From the NCBI GenBank assembly GCA_964372215.1, contig CAYJQC010000011.1:62001-126000 (forward strand): a stretch of 64,000 nt of DNA. Direction: 5' to 3'. The DNA is from DAIMFL01 sp964372215 (GTDB taxonomy: Bacteria; Pseudomonadota; Alphaproteobacteria; Dongiales; Dongiaceae). Shown here in pieces: positions 1 to 9,263 of this stretch (position 1 is the stretch's first letter; each line of letters begins with the position of its first letter). The translations under genes and the position numbers were made by a program. Below the pieces are notes generated by a model. It ran no database searches, had not been told where the DNA came from, and saw only the letters and a list, made by a program, of their open reading frames with translations.

Positions 1-286
1 GTCCTGTTCCTTGACGTCCACTTGCCTCACCCGATCCGATCCCAGGGGCGCGAATTACCCAATGCAGATGCTAGCCGAGCATATCAACGATGGCGAGGCA
101 CCAACATGGCGCCAGGCCGCAAGGGCCAGCAATGCGAGGGGGAGCGTTTCAACTGGTCTTCCCGGCTGTGTTGTGAAGACTCTAAGAGGGCTCCAAAGCG
201 ACTTGATGCTCCGACCGCGTTCCGGATATCCAAGGTTATCGGCTGAGGTGCAGATGCGCCGCGCAGCGTCGGAATGGTGAACAGGC
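1..286. other. Left-edge stretch with no supported gene
   Basis: Short open frames exist on both strands here, but none has a recognisable domain or a convincing ribosome-binding site. Their composition reads like non-coding or out-of-frame sequence. The stretch may be the leader of the glycosyltransferase gene that starts at 287, or the degraded end of something beyond the window. No promoter hexamers stood out. Confidence 0.4.
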
Positions 287-1261
287 ATGAGCCCGAAATC
301 CCTTGGACCGCGAATAATCTCAGTGGTTGTGCCAGCCTACAACGAACAGGAGGTCTTGCCTGAGTTTCATCGGCGGCTCGACGAAGTCATGAACCAGGTC
401 AACTGCGAATGGGAGGTGATCTACGTAAACGACGGCAGCCGGGATGGGACGCTCGCGGCGCTGCGTGAGCTACAGCGGGGCCATGGCGAGGTTGCCATCG
501 TCGACCTGAGCCGGAACTTCGGCAAGGAGATCGCCCTGACCGCGGGGCTCGATCACGCGCGCGGCGACGCCGTCGTGATTATTGACGCAGACCTGCAAGA
601 TCCGCCGTCATTGATACCGAGCCTAATCGACGGCTGGAATATCGACGGATACGACGTTGTCTTTGCCCAACGTCTTGCACGCGAGGGGGAGACCTGGATC
701 AAGCAGGCAACCGCCAGGTGCTTCTACAAGCTGATGCAACGGATCGGGCCGACACCGATTCCGCCGGACACCGGCGACTTCCGATTGATGAGTCGACGGG
801 CGGTGGACGCCTTGAAGCAGCTTCGTGAGCAGCACCGCTTCATGAAGGGACTGTTCACCTGGATCGGATTCCCGCAAAAGGCCGTGCCGTACCGGCGCGA
901 TCCCCGCTTTGCGGGCACGACCAAGTGGAATTATTGGAAGCTCTGGAACCTCGCCATCGAAGGCATAACCTCCTTCACGATATTTCCATTGAAGCTCGCC
1001 AGCTATCTGGGTCTGGTCGTGGCCTGCGGGGCATTCATCTTCGGCGCATTCATCATCTACAGAACGCTCGTCTATGGCGACCCGGTTGCGGGCTATCCCT
1101 CGCTCATGGTCACCGTTTTGTTTCTGGGGGGCGTGCAGCTGATCGCCCTGGGCGTGCTGGGCGAGTATCTTGGCCGGATCTTCGACGAGACTAAGCAGCG
1201 GCCATTGTATCTTGTGAGACAGCATTCCCCGGCGCCGGCGCAGCAGGACGGCGTTCATTAG
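287..1261 (+). CDS. Family 2 glycosyltransferase, GtrB/ArnC-like, membrane-anchored
   Basis: This 324-residue protein probably transfers a sugar from a nucleotide sugar to an undecaprenyl phosphate carrier at the inner face of the cytoplasmic membrane. The GT-A catalytic domain fills residues 10-225. It begins with VVVPAYNE and carries the acidic metal-binding stretch DADLQDPP (residues 100-107). Two hydrophobic segments follow (about 228-258 and 265-290), as in GtrB and polyisoprenyl-phosphate glycosyltransferases, and the C-terminal tail ends in the typical GRIFDETKQRP stretch. The ATG at 287 has a weak AACAGG upstream. The next gene is convergent, only 16 bp away, and encodes a large membrane protein of the kind that often partners GtrB. 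The exact sugar cannot be read from sequence. Confidence 0.9.
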   Translation: MSPKSLGPRIISVVVPAYNEQEVLPEFHRRLDEVMNQVNCEWEVIYVNDGSRDGTLAALRELQRGHGEVAIVDLSRNFGKEIALTAGLDHARGDAVVIIDADLQDPPSLIPSLIDGWNIDGYDVVFAQRLAREGETWIKQATARCFYKLMQRIGPTPIPPDTGDFRLMSRRAVDALKQLREQHRFMKGLFTWIGFPQKAVPYRRDPRFAGTTKWNYWKLWNLAIEGITSFTIFPLKLASYLGLVVACGAFIFGAFIIYRTLVYGDPVAGYPSLMVTVLFLGGVQLIALGVLGEYLGRIFDETKQRPLYLVRQHSPAPAQQDGVH

Positions 1262-1277
1262 GGTCTGCTTGAGTCGG

Positions 1278-2789
1278 CTACTCGTCGGATTCCGCTGTGC
1301 CCACAATTGCGCCTGCGCCGTAGTACTCGGCAGTGGCGGTGTTCACCCACCAGCTCGAATCACGATGAAGCGTGCTGAGGCGTGCCGGGTTCAAAACTGT
1401 GTCGACGGACAGCGTTGCGGCGCCGCTGTCTGCCTGTCGCCGCAGCGATTCGTCGGCCACGGCCCACGCCTGCGAAAACGCCTGCCACTCGGGTGCTGTA
1501 TCCAGTACATGCACCGTGTTCCAGAGCGATCCACCTGCGACACAAAGCAGGATCGCTGTGGCGCCGCCGACCCGCAACACTCCGCGCACCGCGGTCGGGA
1601 GAGCGCCCCCTTTGGCCAGCGCCCGGCCCGCGACATAGCTCCAGACGACGAAGGTGATCGCCAGCACGAAGGTGCCGGCGATCAGCGTCCGGACGGGTGG
1701 CCCGTCCGCCATCGCATATGCCGCCGGCGCCATCAGCGCCAGCATCGAGGCGAGAGCGAGAAATGGCGAGGCCGCCAGCGTCCAGGCGAGCCAAGGACTC
1801 GACGAGATCGACCCGGCCCGCATCGGCTTGCTGATGCCTGCCAGCAGCAGCGGGACGGTAATCGTCATTGCGAATGCAGGTACGGGAGCCGTCTTCAAGG
1901 TGTTGCTTAGGAAAGAAATTATCGCAGCCAGCAACGCCTGCATCATCGCCGACACGGGCGGATTGGTGTCGATGCCCATGGTCAGGCTCGTGGCCTCTCG
2001 GACGGCGTTGCCCGGTGCCAGGGCGACAATCGCCAAGGCGGTGACGGATCCGGACAGGCCAATCCCGAGCAGCCGCAGGATGTGGCGCGGGTTCGTGCCT
2101 GCATAGATCCAGGCGAGCAAAGCGAACGTCGCGAGCATGCCGCTCTGCATGGCGACAAAACTTTCGGAACAGCCGCCGGCAAGGAATGGCAGCAGGAATG
2201 CGCAAACGGCCAGAGCCCTGCTGCGCCTCGCGTCCGCGGGAATTCGTGTCGCGCGAAGAACCAAACCGACGAAGGCCGTCGACAAAACGAGCGGCAGGAC
2301 AAAGGTAACCGACCCAGTCATCCAATAGAACGACTGCCCGATCGAGGGGGCGCTCATCGTCGCGAAGCCGATCACTAGAAGCGCCAGGAGCGCACCGATT
2401 GGAGCTGGAGCGGCGAATCCCAGCAACAGCGCCACCTCTCGCCCCGCCTGAATCCCCGCTGCAATCCAGCAGAGCAGGACCACGATCGGAACCAGTCCCG
2501 CAGCGTGCGGCCCGAGCAGCATGCCCAGATTCATCGCGAAGGTGGCGAGGAACCGTCCCGACCAGTTCTCATACCACCAGATCTGTGATCCAAAGAACCC
2601 GAACTGCCTCAGCCTTACCGCGTAAGAGTAGTCATCGGCCATGTACTGGCTGAACCAGCCAACGTATGCATGGGCCACGACCGGGGCCAGCAGCAATGCC
2701 ACTAGACCCCACAATGCAGCGCGGAGGAGCCAAGCCGGCAAGGTCGACACCGCGTCGTCGTCGGCTGTTGCGCTTACTGCCCCTTTCAC
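1278..2789 (-). CDS. Polytopic membrane protein, DUF6056/GtrV-like, possible glycosyltransferase
   Basis: This 503-residue protein has about ten hydrophobic segments spread over its whole length. Near the N-terminus, after the first membrane segment, it carries an acidic DDYS motif (residues 52-55) followed by a W-rich loop WWYENWSGRF. That arrangement resembles the acidic first loop of GT-C type, lipid-carrier-dependent glycosyltransferases and the DUF6056 family. It converges on the GtrB-like gene. The pair could form a system that decorates a surface polysaccharide, with the first enzyme charging the lipid and this one transferring the sugar on the periplasmic side. That role is inference. 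It could also be an uncharacterised membrane protein with no transferase activity. Confidence 0.6.
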   Translation of the reverse strand: MKGAVSATADDDAVSTLPAWLLRAALWGLVALLLAPVVAHAYVGWFSQYMADDYSYAVRLRQFGFFGSQIWWYENWSGRFLATFAMNLGMLLGPHAAGLVPIVVLLCWIAAGIQAGREVALLLGFAAPAPIGALLALLVIGFATMSAPSIGQSFYWMTGSVTFVLPLVLSTAFVGLVLRATRIPADARRSRALAVCAFLLPFLAGGCSESFVAMQSGMLATFALLAWIYAGTNPRHILRLLGIGLSGSVTALAIVALAPGNAVREATSLTMGIDTNPPVSAMMQALLAAIISFLSNTLKTAPVPAFAMTITVPLLLAGISKPMRAGSISSSPWLAWTLAASPFLALASMLALMAPAAYAMADGPPVRTLIAGTFVLAITFVVWSYVAGRALAKGGALPTAVRGVLRVGGATAILLCVAGGSLWNTVHVLDTAPEWQAFSQAWAVADESLRRQADSGAATLSVDTVLNPARLSTLHRDSSWWVNTATAEYYGAGAIVGTAESDE

Positions 2790-2816
2790 CAGATTTTCCC
2801 CAATGGCGTGGCGTCT

Positions 2817-4235
2817 TCACGCCCTGCCATACTGATCGTCCAGCCGCACGATGTCATCCTCGCCGAGATAGCCGCCGGACTGCACTTCGATCAGGTGCAC
2901 CGGCTCTGCCGTGCGGTTCTCCAGCCGGTGCACGGTGCCGAGCGGGATGTAGGTCGACTGGTTCTCGGCCAGGTCGAACACCTCGTCGCCGCGGGTCACC
3001 GTCGCGGTGCCGCGCACCACCACCCAGTGCTCGGCCCGCCTGGCGTGCTTCTGGAGCGACAGCCGCCCGCCCGGCTTGACGATCAGGCGCTTGACCTGGA
3101 AGCGTTCGCCGGCGTCGACGCCCTCATACGAGCCCCACGGCCGGTAGACCCTGCGGTGCTGCTGCTGCTCGGCGCGCCCGGCGGATTTCAGCCGGTCGAC
3201 CACCTGCTTGACGTCCTGGGCCCGGTCTCGCGGCATCACCAGCAGGGCGTCGGCGGTGTCGACCACGATCAAATCGTCGAGCCCGATCACCGCGACCAGC
3301 CTACCATCGGCGCGGACATAGCTGTTGCGGCTGTCGACGGCGATCACGTCGCCGAGCAGCGCGTTGCCGTCGCCGTCGCGCGGCGCGATGTCCCACAAGG
3401 CTCCCCACGAGCCGACATCGGTCCAGCCCATCTCGGCCGGCACCACCGCGGCGCGCGCGGTCTTCTCCATCACCGCATAGTCGATCGAGATCGACGGCGC
3501 CGCGGCGAACGCCTCGGCGTCGAGCCGCACGAAGTCGAGATCCGCCCGGGTCTGGCCGACCGCGGCGCGGGCCGCCGCCAGCACCGCCGGCGCGTGGCGC
3601 TCCAGCTCGGCCAGCAGCTGCGCCGCCGGGAACAGGAACATGCCGCTGTTCCAGGCGTAGCTGCCGTCGGCGACGTAGGACCGGGCGGTCGCGGGGTCCG
3701 GCTTCTCGACGAAGCGCTCGACCCGGAAGCAGCCGGCGATGCCGGGCAGGGGGGCGCCGCGCCGGATGTAGCCATAGCCCGTCTCGGGCCGGTCGGCCGC
3801 CATGCCGAAGGTGACGAGCGCGCCACCCCGGGCGGCGGCGGCGGCGATCTCGAGGGCGGCGGAGAAGCGGTCGGGGTCGCCGATATGGTGGTCCGAGGGC
3901 AGCAGCAGCATCAGCGCCTCGGGCTCGTCGGCGGCCAGCAGCAGCGCCGCCACCGCCGCGGCCGGCGCGGTGTTGCGGCCGACCGGCTCCAGCACGATCC
4001 GGTTCGGCGCGACGCCGATCTGGCGCAGCTGCTCGGCGACCAGGAAGCGGTGCTCGTCGTTGCAGACCAGGATCGGCGCGGCGAATCGCTCGGGCGCGGC
4101 GACCCGCCGCACGGTTTCCTGCAGCAAGCTCTCCGCCGAGAGCAGCGGCATGAGCTGCTTCGGATAGGCGGCGCGCGACAGCGGCCAGAGCCGCGTGCCG
4201 GAGCCGCCGGAGAGGATGACGGGGTGGATCTTCAT
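2817..4235 (-). CDS. manC: Mannose-1-phosphate guanylyltransferase / mannose-6-phosphate isomerase
   Basis: This bifunctional enzyme of the AlgA/ManC/XanB type makes GDP-mannose from mannose-1-phosphate and GTP, and usually also interconverts fructose-6- and mannose-6-phosphate. The nucleotidyltransferase domain starts with the signature ILSGGSGTRLWPLSR at residues 7-21, has the family FVEKP motif, and runs to about residue 290. The C-terminal type II cupin isomerase domain (about 350-470) begins at RPWGSYE and includes the metal-site region KPGGRLSLQKH. The 472-residue length is normal for the family. It lies 50 bp downstream of the sugar epimerase gene on the same strand, consistent with one polysaccharide-precursor operon. 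Whether the symbol should be manC, algA or xanB depends on the polymer made. Confidence 0.95.
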   Translation of the reverse strand: MKIHPVILSGGSGTRLWPLSRAAYPKQLMPLLSAESLLQETVRRVAAPERFAAPILVCNDEHRFLVAEQLRQIGVAPNRIVLEPVGRNTAPAAAVAALLLAADEPEALMLLLPSDHHIGDPDRFSAALEIAAAAARGGALVTFGMAADRPETGYGYIRRGAPLPGIAGCFRVERFVEKPDPATARSYVADGSYAWNSGMFLFPAAQLLAELERHAPAVLAAARAAVGQTRADLDFVRLDAEAFAAAPSISIDYAVMEKTARAAVVPAEMGWTDVGSWGALWDIAPRDGDGNALLGDVIAVDSRNSYVRADGRLVAVIGLDDLIVVDTADALLVMPRDRAQDVKQVVDRLKSAGRAEQQQHRRVYRPWGSYEGVDAGERFQVKRLIVKPGGRLSLQKHARRAEHWVVVRGTATVTRGDEVFDLAENQSTYIPLGTVHRLENRTAEPVHLIEVQSGGYLGEDDIVRLDDQYGRA

Positions 4236-4260
4236 CGTCCCTTGCTACCCGAATTCGCCG

Positions 4261-4279
4261 GCCCGGCCAATGGCCGGGC
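4261..4279. other. Hairpin between the epimerase and manC genes
   Basis: GCCCGGCCA and TGGCCGGGC form a near-perfect inverted repeat with almost no loop, between two minus-strand genes. There is no T-run on either side, so a classical intrinsic terminator is not supported. It may attenuate transcription or stabilise the mRNA end. In sequence this GC-rich, some hairpins arise by chance. Confidence 0.35.
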
Positions 4280-4285
4280 GCGGCG

Positions 4286-5302
4286 TCACGTGCCGTAGAA
4301 GCCGCGATACCACTCGACGAACCGGGCGACCCCGACCTCGATCGAAGTGGCCGGCACGTAGCCGGTGTCGCGCTCGAGCGCCGAGGTATCGGCAAAGGTG
4401 GCCGCGACGTCGCCGGGCTGCATCGGCAGCCGGTTGAGGCTCGCCGTGCGCCCAAGGCAGGCTTCGAGCGTGTGGATGTAGTCCATGAGCTGCACGGGCC
4501 GACCGCTGCCGATGTTGTAGATGCGATAGGGCGCGACCCCGCTGCAGCCGGGATCGGGGTGGGGACCGGCCGCGCTCCAGGCCGGGTCCGGCTGCGGGAT
4601 CCGGTCGGTGACGCGGATCACGCCCTCGACGATGTCGTCGACATAGGTGAAGTCGCGCTTCATGTCGCCGGCGTTGTAGACGTCGATCGCCTCGCCGGCC
4701 AGGATCGCGCGGGTGAACCTGAACAGCGCCATGTCGGGCCGACCCCACGGCCCGTACACCGTGAAGAACCGCAGGCCGGTGGTCGGCAGGGCGAACAGAT
4801 GGCTGTAGGAATGGGCCATCACCTCGTTGGCGCGCTTGGTCGCGGCATAGAGACTCAAGGGATGGCCGACCCCGTGGCTCTCGGCGAACGGCATCAGTTC
4901 GTTGGCGCCGTAGACCGAACTGGTCGAGGCGAACACCAGATGCTCGATCTCGAACCGGCGGCAGCATTCCAGCATGTTGGCGAAGCCGACCAGATTGCTG
5001 TCGACATAGGCCCGCGGGTTCTCGACGCTGTAGCGCACCCCGGCCTGGGCCGCGAGATTGACCACCCGGCTCGGCCGGTGGCGCGTGAAGGCGGCCTCCA
5101 GCGCGACCATGTCGGCGATGTCGATGCGGTGCTCGGTGAACCCCGATCGCGCCTTCAGGCGGTCGAGCCGGGCCTCCTTCAGCCGGACGTCGTAATAGTC
5201 GTTAACCATGTCGACGCCGACCACCCGATGGCCGCGCTGGAGCAGCGCCTCGGCGGTGTGGTAGCCGATGAAGCCTGCCGTGCCGGTAACCAGGATGATC
5301 AT
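4286..5302 (-). CDS. NAD-dependent UDP-glucuronate 4-epimerase family protein
   Basis: This extended short-chain dehydrogenase/epimerase of 338 residues most closely resembles bacterial UDP-glucuronate 4-epimerases, which convert UDP-glucuronate to UDP-galacturonate for capsule or lipopolysaccharide. The NAD-binding motif TGTAGFIG lies at residues 6-13. The catalytic STSS stretch is near 126-129 and the Tyr-x3-Lys pair is Y152/K156. DYYD after the Rossmann start and GRPDMALF near the substrate site are characteristic of this subgroup. It is upstream of manC on the same strand, so both probably feed one surface polysaccharide. GDP- or dTDP-sugar specificity cannot be excluded from sequence alone. 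Confidence 0.9.
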   Translation of the reverse strand: MIILVTGTAGFIGYHTAEALLQRGHRVVGVDMVNDYYDVRLKEARLDRLKARSGFTEHRIDIADMVALEAAFTRHRPSRVVNLAAQAGVRYSVENPRAYVDSNLVGFANMLECCRRFEIEHLVFASTSSVYGANELMPFAESHGVGHPLSLYAATKRANEVMAHSYSHLFALPTTGLRFFTVYGPWGRPDMALFRFTRAILAGEAIDVYNAGDMKRDFTYVDDIVEGVIRVTDRIPQPDPAWSAAGPHPDPGCSGVAPYRIYNIGSGRPVQLMDYIHTLEACLGRTASLNRLPMQPGDVAATFADTSALERDTGYVPATSIEVGVARFVEWYRGFYGT

Positions 5303-5505
5303 GATCCGCGATCGGGCTCTCGATGGGGGAAGGAAGGGGGCGGATGACGCCGGCTCGGGCGGTGGCGGCCGGCGACCGTGCTGGGATAATGCCGACGCGG
5401 GCGGCGGCGAACAAGCGGCGCTATCCTGCCCTGCAGACGGTTAAGCTTCCACGACCGGCGCCCGGCCGACGGTTGCCGTCGGCCGCACGGCCCAGGAGGG
5501 ACTGA

Positions 5506-6054
5506 GTGCAACGGCATGCGCGGACCTGGCTGCTGGTTTGGTTGCTGATCGGCTCGGGGGGCGGCGCTTCGACGGCGGCGCGCGCCGGAATCGACGACCA
5601 GCTCACCGGCTTCGGCGACTTTCGCTTCGGCATGTCCGCCGCGGATGCCGCCGGCGCCGCTGGCGAGGGCATGCCGACGCCAGGCGCCGACGGGACCGCG
5701 ACGATCGAATCGGAAGTCGTCGTCGCCGGTGCGCCGGCGCGCCGCCGGCTCGTCTTCGTCGATGGCCACCTGACCAGCATCGTCTTCGTCTGGCGCGCCG
5801 AGGACGGCAACGCCGCGGCGCGCTGCGGCGAGCTGTTCGCGCGGCTCGCCGACCAGATCGAGCGGCGCTACGCGAAACCGGTGCTGGGCTCCGATCAATC
5901 GTCGGCAGATGGGTCCGCCGACACCGCGTTCTGGTCGTTTCCCGACGGCGCCAGCATCGCGCTGGTGGCGGCCAAGGGCGTTGCCGGCGACAGCGCGCCG
6001 CCCTGCCGCGCCACGCTCAACTACAAGGCGCCGCCGCTTGACGCGGTAGATTGA
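5506..6054 (+). CDS. Secreted hypothetical protein
   Basis: This 182-residue protein was not recognised. It starts with GTG at 5506, and an AGGAGG at 5493-5498 at proper spacing decides the start. The first 27 residues form a clear Sec signal peptide: a basic start, a WLLVWLLIG core, then AARA before the likely cleavage. The mature part is a small soluble domain with two cysteines (one in RCGELF, one in PPCRATL) that could form a disulfide in the periplasm. It contains a GFGDFRFGMS stretch of the type seen near the start of several secreted alphaproteobacterial proteins. It stands alone between a divergent polysaccharide operon and another unknown gene. Confidence 0.7.
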   Translation: MQRHARTWLLVWLLIGSGGGASTAARAGIDDQLTGFGDFRFGMSAADAAGAAGEGMPTPGADGTATIESEVVVAGAPARRRLVFVDGHLTSIVFVWRAEDGNAAARCGELFARLADQIERRYAKPVLGSDQSSADGSADTAFWSFPDGASIALVAAKGVAGDSAPPCRATLNYKAPPLDAVD

Positions 6055-6183
6055 GAGGACCCGCGATGGCGCCGATTCTGGCCCGTGCGGTTGTGACACC
6101 GTGGCGTGCATGGTACCGTGCGGCTGCTCGGTCCGGGCGCTGCGCTCGACCGGCTGGGCATCCGATCGAGGGGGGCAGGGGCG

Positions 6184-7302
6184 ATGGCGAAGAAGAGCAA
6201 GGGCGTTCCCACGAAGAAGAGCAGGAACGTTGCGGCGAAGACGCTGCGCAAGCAGCTCGACCACACGGTCGGTTCGCTGCTCTCCGGCACGCCGCGGCAC
6301 ATCGCCGATGCCCGGGCGACGATCGCCGAGCACCGCGCCGCGGCCCTGGAATGGACCGCCGCCGACCTGCTGGACCGGGTCAAGACCTGGATCAGCCAGC
6401 CGCCGACCGACGACGGCGCGAAGAAGCTGGCATTTCTCGACGAGATTCGCCGGGAGGCGCGCGCCACCGGCGGGCCCGAGCTCGAGGACGGCCGCTGGTG
6501 GGTCAAGGCCTGCGCGGCCCGCGCGCTGCGCTATGCCGGGCTCTTCCGGCGCGCCCAGCGGCGCTACCAGCGGGCCACTAAGAATATCAAGCTAATGGTC
6601 GCGGCGGAGGTGCCCTTCACCGCCCACATGGCCCATGTCTACGCGGACTATGCCGAGCATCTCGCTTATCTCGGGCACGCCGACAAGGCGTTGGACTGGC
6701 TCGATAAGATTCCGACGACCCGGCGCGAGCCGTGGCATCTCTGGGTCAAGGCCTTCGTGCTGCATCAGCAGGGTTTCTGCGAGCGCTACGCGTTCGCCAG
6801 CGCCAAACCGAAGCCGGTATCCAAACCGGAAGCCCGGTACGTGGAATCCAACAAGATCCTGGCCAGGATCGCGGCGCCCGACGCGACCGGCCTGAGCGAT
6901 TCCGAGAAATGCGACACCAATCTGCTGGTCGCCGCCAACTGGGGCGCGATCCGTCGCCTCCGGGAAGAGTTCGGCGGCGACGCAGCCGAGGCCAAGAAGC
7001 TGGCCATCGCGGCCCGCGATGCCTTCACCAACGCGATCGGCATCGGCGACAGCGCCAATCCGACCTGGTCGATCACCAAGGAGCGTCGCGGCCGCATGCC
7101 GGTGATCTTCATGAAGAAGCTCGACCATGAAGAGCGGGCCAAGCCGCTGCCGACCAAGAAGGCGGTGGAAGCCTGGCGGACCGCCCTCCGCGAGCACTAC
7201 TTCGACAACTTGCGCCAAGCCTGCTTTCCGGAGCGGCATGCGAGCGACGGACAGTACGACAAGATCGACGACCACGACGGCGACGACGATTCCGAGGAAT
7301 AG
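6184..7302 (+). CDS. Hypothetical protein with basic N-terminus and acidic C-terminus
   Basis: The ATG at 6184 (372 residues) is preferred over an upstream in-frame start at 6106 because a purine-rich GAGGGGGGCAGGGG precedes it. The first 25 residues are very basic and lysine-rich (KKSKGVPTKKSRN), and the last 15 are strongly acidic (DDHDGDDDSEE). The middle is mostly helical, with alanine-rich repeats such as ARALRYAGLFRRAQRRY that resemble TPR-like helix pairs. No catalytic motif, signal peptide or membrane segment is visible. It converges with the adenylate cyclase gene, 24 bp apart, so the two are not an operon. A nucleic-acid or protein-scaffold role is possible but not shown. Confidence 0.7.
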   Translation: MAKKSKGVPTKKSRNVAAKTLRKQLDHTVGSLLSGTPRHIADARATIAEHRAAALEWTAADLLDRVKTWISQPPTDDGAKKLAFLDEIRREARATGGPELEDGRWWVKACAARALRYAGLFRRAQRRYQRATKNIKLMVAAEVPFTAHMAHVYADYAEHLAYLGHADKALDWLDKIPTTRREPWHLWVKAFVLHQQGFCERYAFASAKPKPVSKPEARYVESNKILARIAAPDATGLSDSEKCDTNLLVAANWGAIRRLREEFGGDAAEAKKLAIAARDAFTNAIGIGDSANPTWSITKERRGRMPVIFMKKLDHEERAKPLPTKKAVEAWRTALREHYFDNLRQACFPERHASDGQYDKIDDHDGDDDSEE

Positions 7303-7326
7303 CGCCGCCGCCAGCGGGCCAGCGGC

Positions 7327-9147
7327 TCAGCCGTGCAGCCCGGCGAGCCGCAGCCCCTCGACCATGAGGTCGCGTTCCTTGTCCCGGCGCAGCGGGATGC
7401 AGCGCACGAACCACTGGCCATAGTCCCGCGGTCCGGCGCCGGGCGGCCCCTCCCAGATATCGGCGATGTTGCGGGCGAACGCCGCGGCCCGGTCCTGGGC
7501 CTCGGCCAGCTTGCCCAGATGGGCGTAGGCGGCGGCGCGCCAGCCGGGGGTGTGCGGATAGATTTCGGGGATCAGCTCGTAGACCTCGAGCATCTCCTCG
7601 AAGCGCCGGCAGAAGAACAGCGCGACCGCATAGTCCGAGAGATACCATTCGGGATGCAGCGGGTTGAGGCGCATCGCCTCCTCGGCCGCCGCGACGCCCC
7701 GTTCGGGCTCGCCCAGGAAGGCGAGCGCCGTGGCCCGCCACATCATGATGTCGGCGTCGTTGGGGTTGAGCTCGGCGGCCAGCCGCCAGTGCCGATCGGC
7801 CTTGGCGAACTGGCGGCGCACCATGTGGATCCAGGCGGCGATGGCATGGCTGCCCGAATCCTGGCTGTCGAGCGAGAGCGCCCGCTGGGTGAGCGCCCAT
7901 GCCTCGGCGCAGTCGTCCTTGTCCTCGACGCCCCATCGCGCCAGCACCGATTCCATGTAGGTCAGCTCGGCGAAGCTGGCATAGGGGCGGGCAAACTCGG
8001 GATCGGCGACGATGGCGCGCTCGTAGAGCTCGCGGGCCTTGGCATAGCCTTCGGCACCGCCCAGCTCGTGCCATTCGGCACCCTGCAGGAACAGATCGTA
8101 GCTCCGGAGGCTGGTCGGCGCCTTGCGCTTGCTCAGCGACAGCTCGGCGGATTCGAGCCGGCTGTTGAGATTGGCGGCGATGTCGTGGGCCAGCCGCTCT
8201 TGCACCGCGGTCGGGTCCTCGACGCTGCTGGCGTAGCGTTCGCCCCAGATCTGCACGCCCAGCCCGGTATCGGTGAGCTGGGCGTTGACCTTGAGCGTGC
8301 TGCCGATGCGCTGGACGCTGCCGTCGAGCAGATAGCGCGCGCCCAGCGCCAGGCCGATCTCGGAGCGGCTCTGAGTCTGGTCGCGGAAGCGCAGCGAGGA
8401 GTTGGCGGCGATCACGAACAGCGAGCGGAAGCGCGACAGCTCGGTGGTGAGATCGCGGGTGATTCCATCCGCGAAGTATTGCTGCAATCCGCCATCGCCC
8501 ATGTTCTGGAACGGCATCACCGCGATCGACGGCCGATCTGCCGGCAGCTTCGCGGTCGAGCCCAGGCCCGGGCCGCGGCCCGGCCGTTCCGGCCCTTGGC
8601 CGCCTTGGCCATCGACATTGTCGGCGCCGGACTTGACCTCGAACACCGCGACCGGCTCGGCGATGTTCTTGAGCTCGCGGCGGCCGAGATAGTGGAACTG
8701 GGCATCGACCAGCCCGCGAACCTGCTCGACCGCGATGCCGGAAATGCAGATGCCACCCGGCGTCGCCAGGGTCTGCAGCCGCGCCGCGATGTTGACCCCG
8801 GTGCCGTAGATGTCGTTCTCGTCGAGCATGACGTCGCCGACATTGATGCCCATGCGCAGGCGGATCCGCCGGTCGTCCGGCAGCGTGGTGTTCTCGGCTT
8901 CGTTGAGCTTCTGGATCTCGATGGCGCAGGACAGGGCGTCGACGATGCTGGTGAACTCGATCAGGGCGCCGTCGCCCAGCAGCTTGATGACCCGGCCGCG
9001 GTGACGCAGGGTCGCCGGATCGAACAGCTCGATCCGGCGCACCCTCAGGGCCAGATGCGTGCCTTCCTCGTCCATGCCCATGAGCCGGCTGTAGCCGACC
9101 ACGTCGGTCGTCAGGATTGCCGCCAGGTGGCGTTCCATGGCCTGCAT
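7327..9147 (-). CDS. Class III adenylate/guanylate cyclase with TPR region
   Basis: This 606-residue protein probably makes cAMP. The class III cyclase homology domain occupies about residues 5-175. The two metal-binding aspartates are visible as D15 in TTDVVGYS and D59 in LLGDGALIEF, and GINVGDV and GTGVNIAARL follow as expected. A TolB-like region (VMPFQNMGDGGLQQYFADGI) comes next, then several TPR-like helices to the C-terminus. Cyclases of this architecture are abundant in Rhizobiales and Rhodospirillales and usually act as cytosolic signalling proteins whose TPR part senses a partner. An ATG three codons inside is an alternative start. The 115-bp gap upstream holds no recognised gene. 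Confidence 0.92.
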   Translation of the reverse strand: MQAMERHLAAILTTDVVGYSRLMGMDEEGTHLALRVRRIELFDPATLRHRGRVIKLLGDGALIEFTSIVDALSCAIEIQKLNEAENTTLPDDRRIRLRMGINVGDVMLDENDIYGTGVNIAARLQTLATPGGICISGIAVEQVRGLVDAQFHYLGRRELKNIAEPVAVFEVKSGADNVDGQGGQGPERPGRGPGLGSTAKLPADRPSIAVMPFQNMGDGGLQQYFADGITRDLTTELSRFRSLFVIAANSSLRFRDQTQSRSEIGLALGARYLLDGSVQRIGSTLKVNAQLTDTGLGVQIWGERYASSVEDPTAVQERLAHDIAANLNSRLESAELSLSKRKAPTSLRSYDLFLQGAEWHELGGAEGYAKARELYERAIVADPEFARPYASFAELTYMESVLARWGVEDKDDCAEAWALTQRALSLDSQDSGSHAIAAWIHMVRRQFAKADRHWRLAAELNPNDADIMMWRATALAFLGEPERGVAAAEEAMRLNPLHPEWYLSDYAVALFFCRRFEEMLEVYELIPEIYPHTPGWRAAAYAHLGKLAEAQDRAAAFARNIADIWEGPPGAGPRDYGQWFVRCIPLRRDKERDLMVEGLRLAGLHG

Positions 9148-9263
9148 TCGGCGTGTGTCCGGGCCGGGGGATCGAATCGGCCGGCAGGATACATCCTCGG
9201 CCCGGCCGATGCACGGGGCCGCTTGACCTGCCGGCGGGCGCGGGAGGCGGCGCCGGCCGCCGA

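Noticed and set aside
2808..4298. 496-residue open frame antisense to the manC gene
   Set aside because: It mirrors the codon structure of the real gene on the other strand, has no domain, and is rich in Arg/His/Asp/Gly as expected for an antisense frame in GC-rich DNA.
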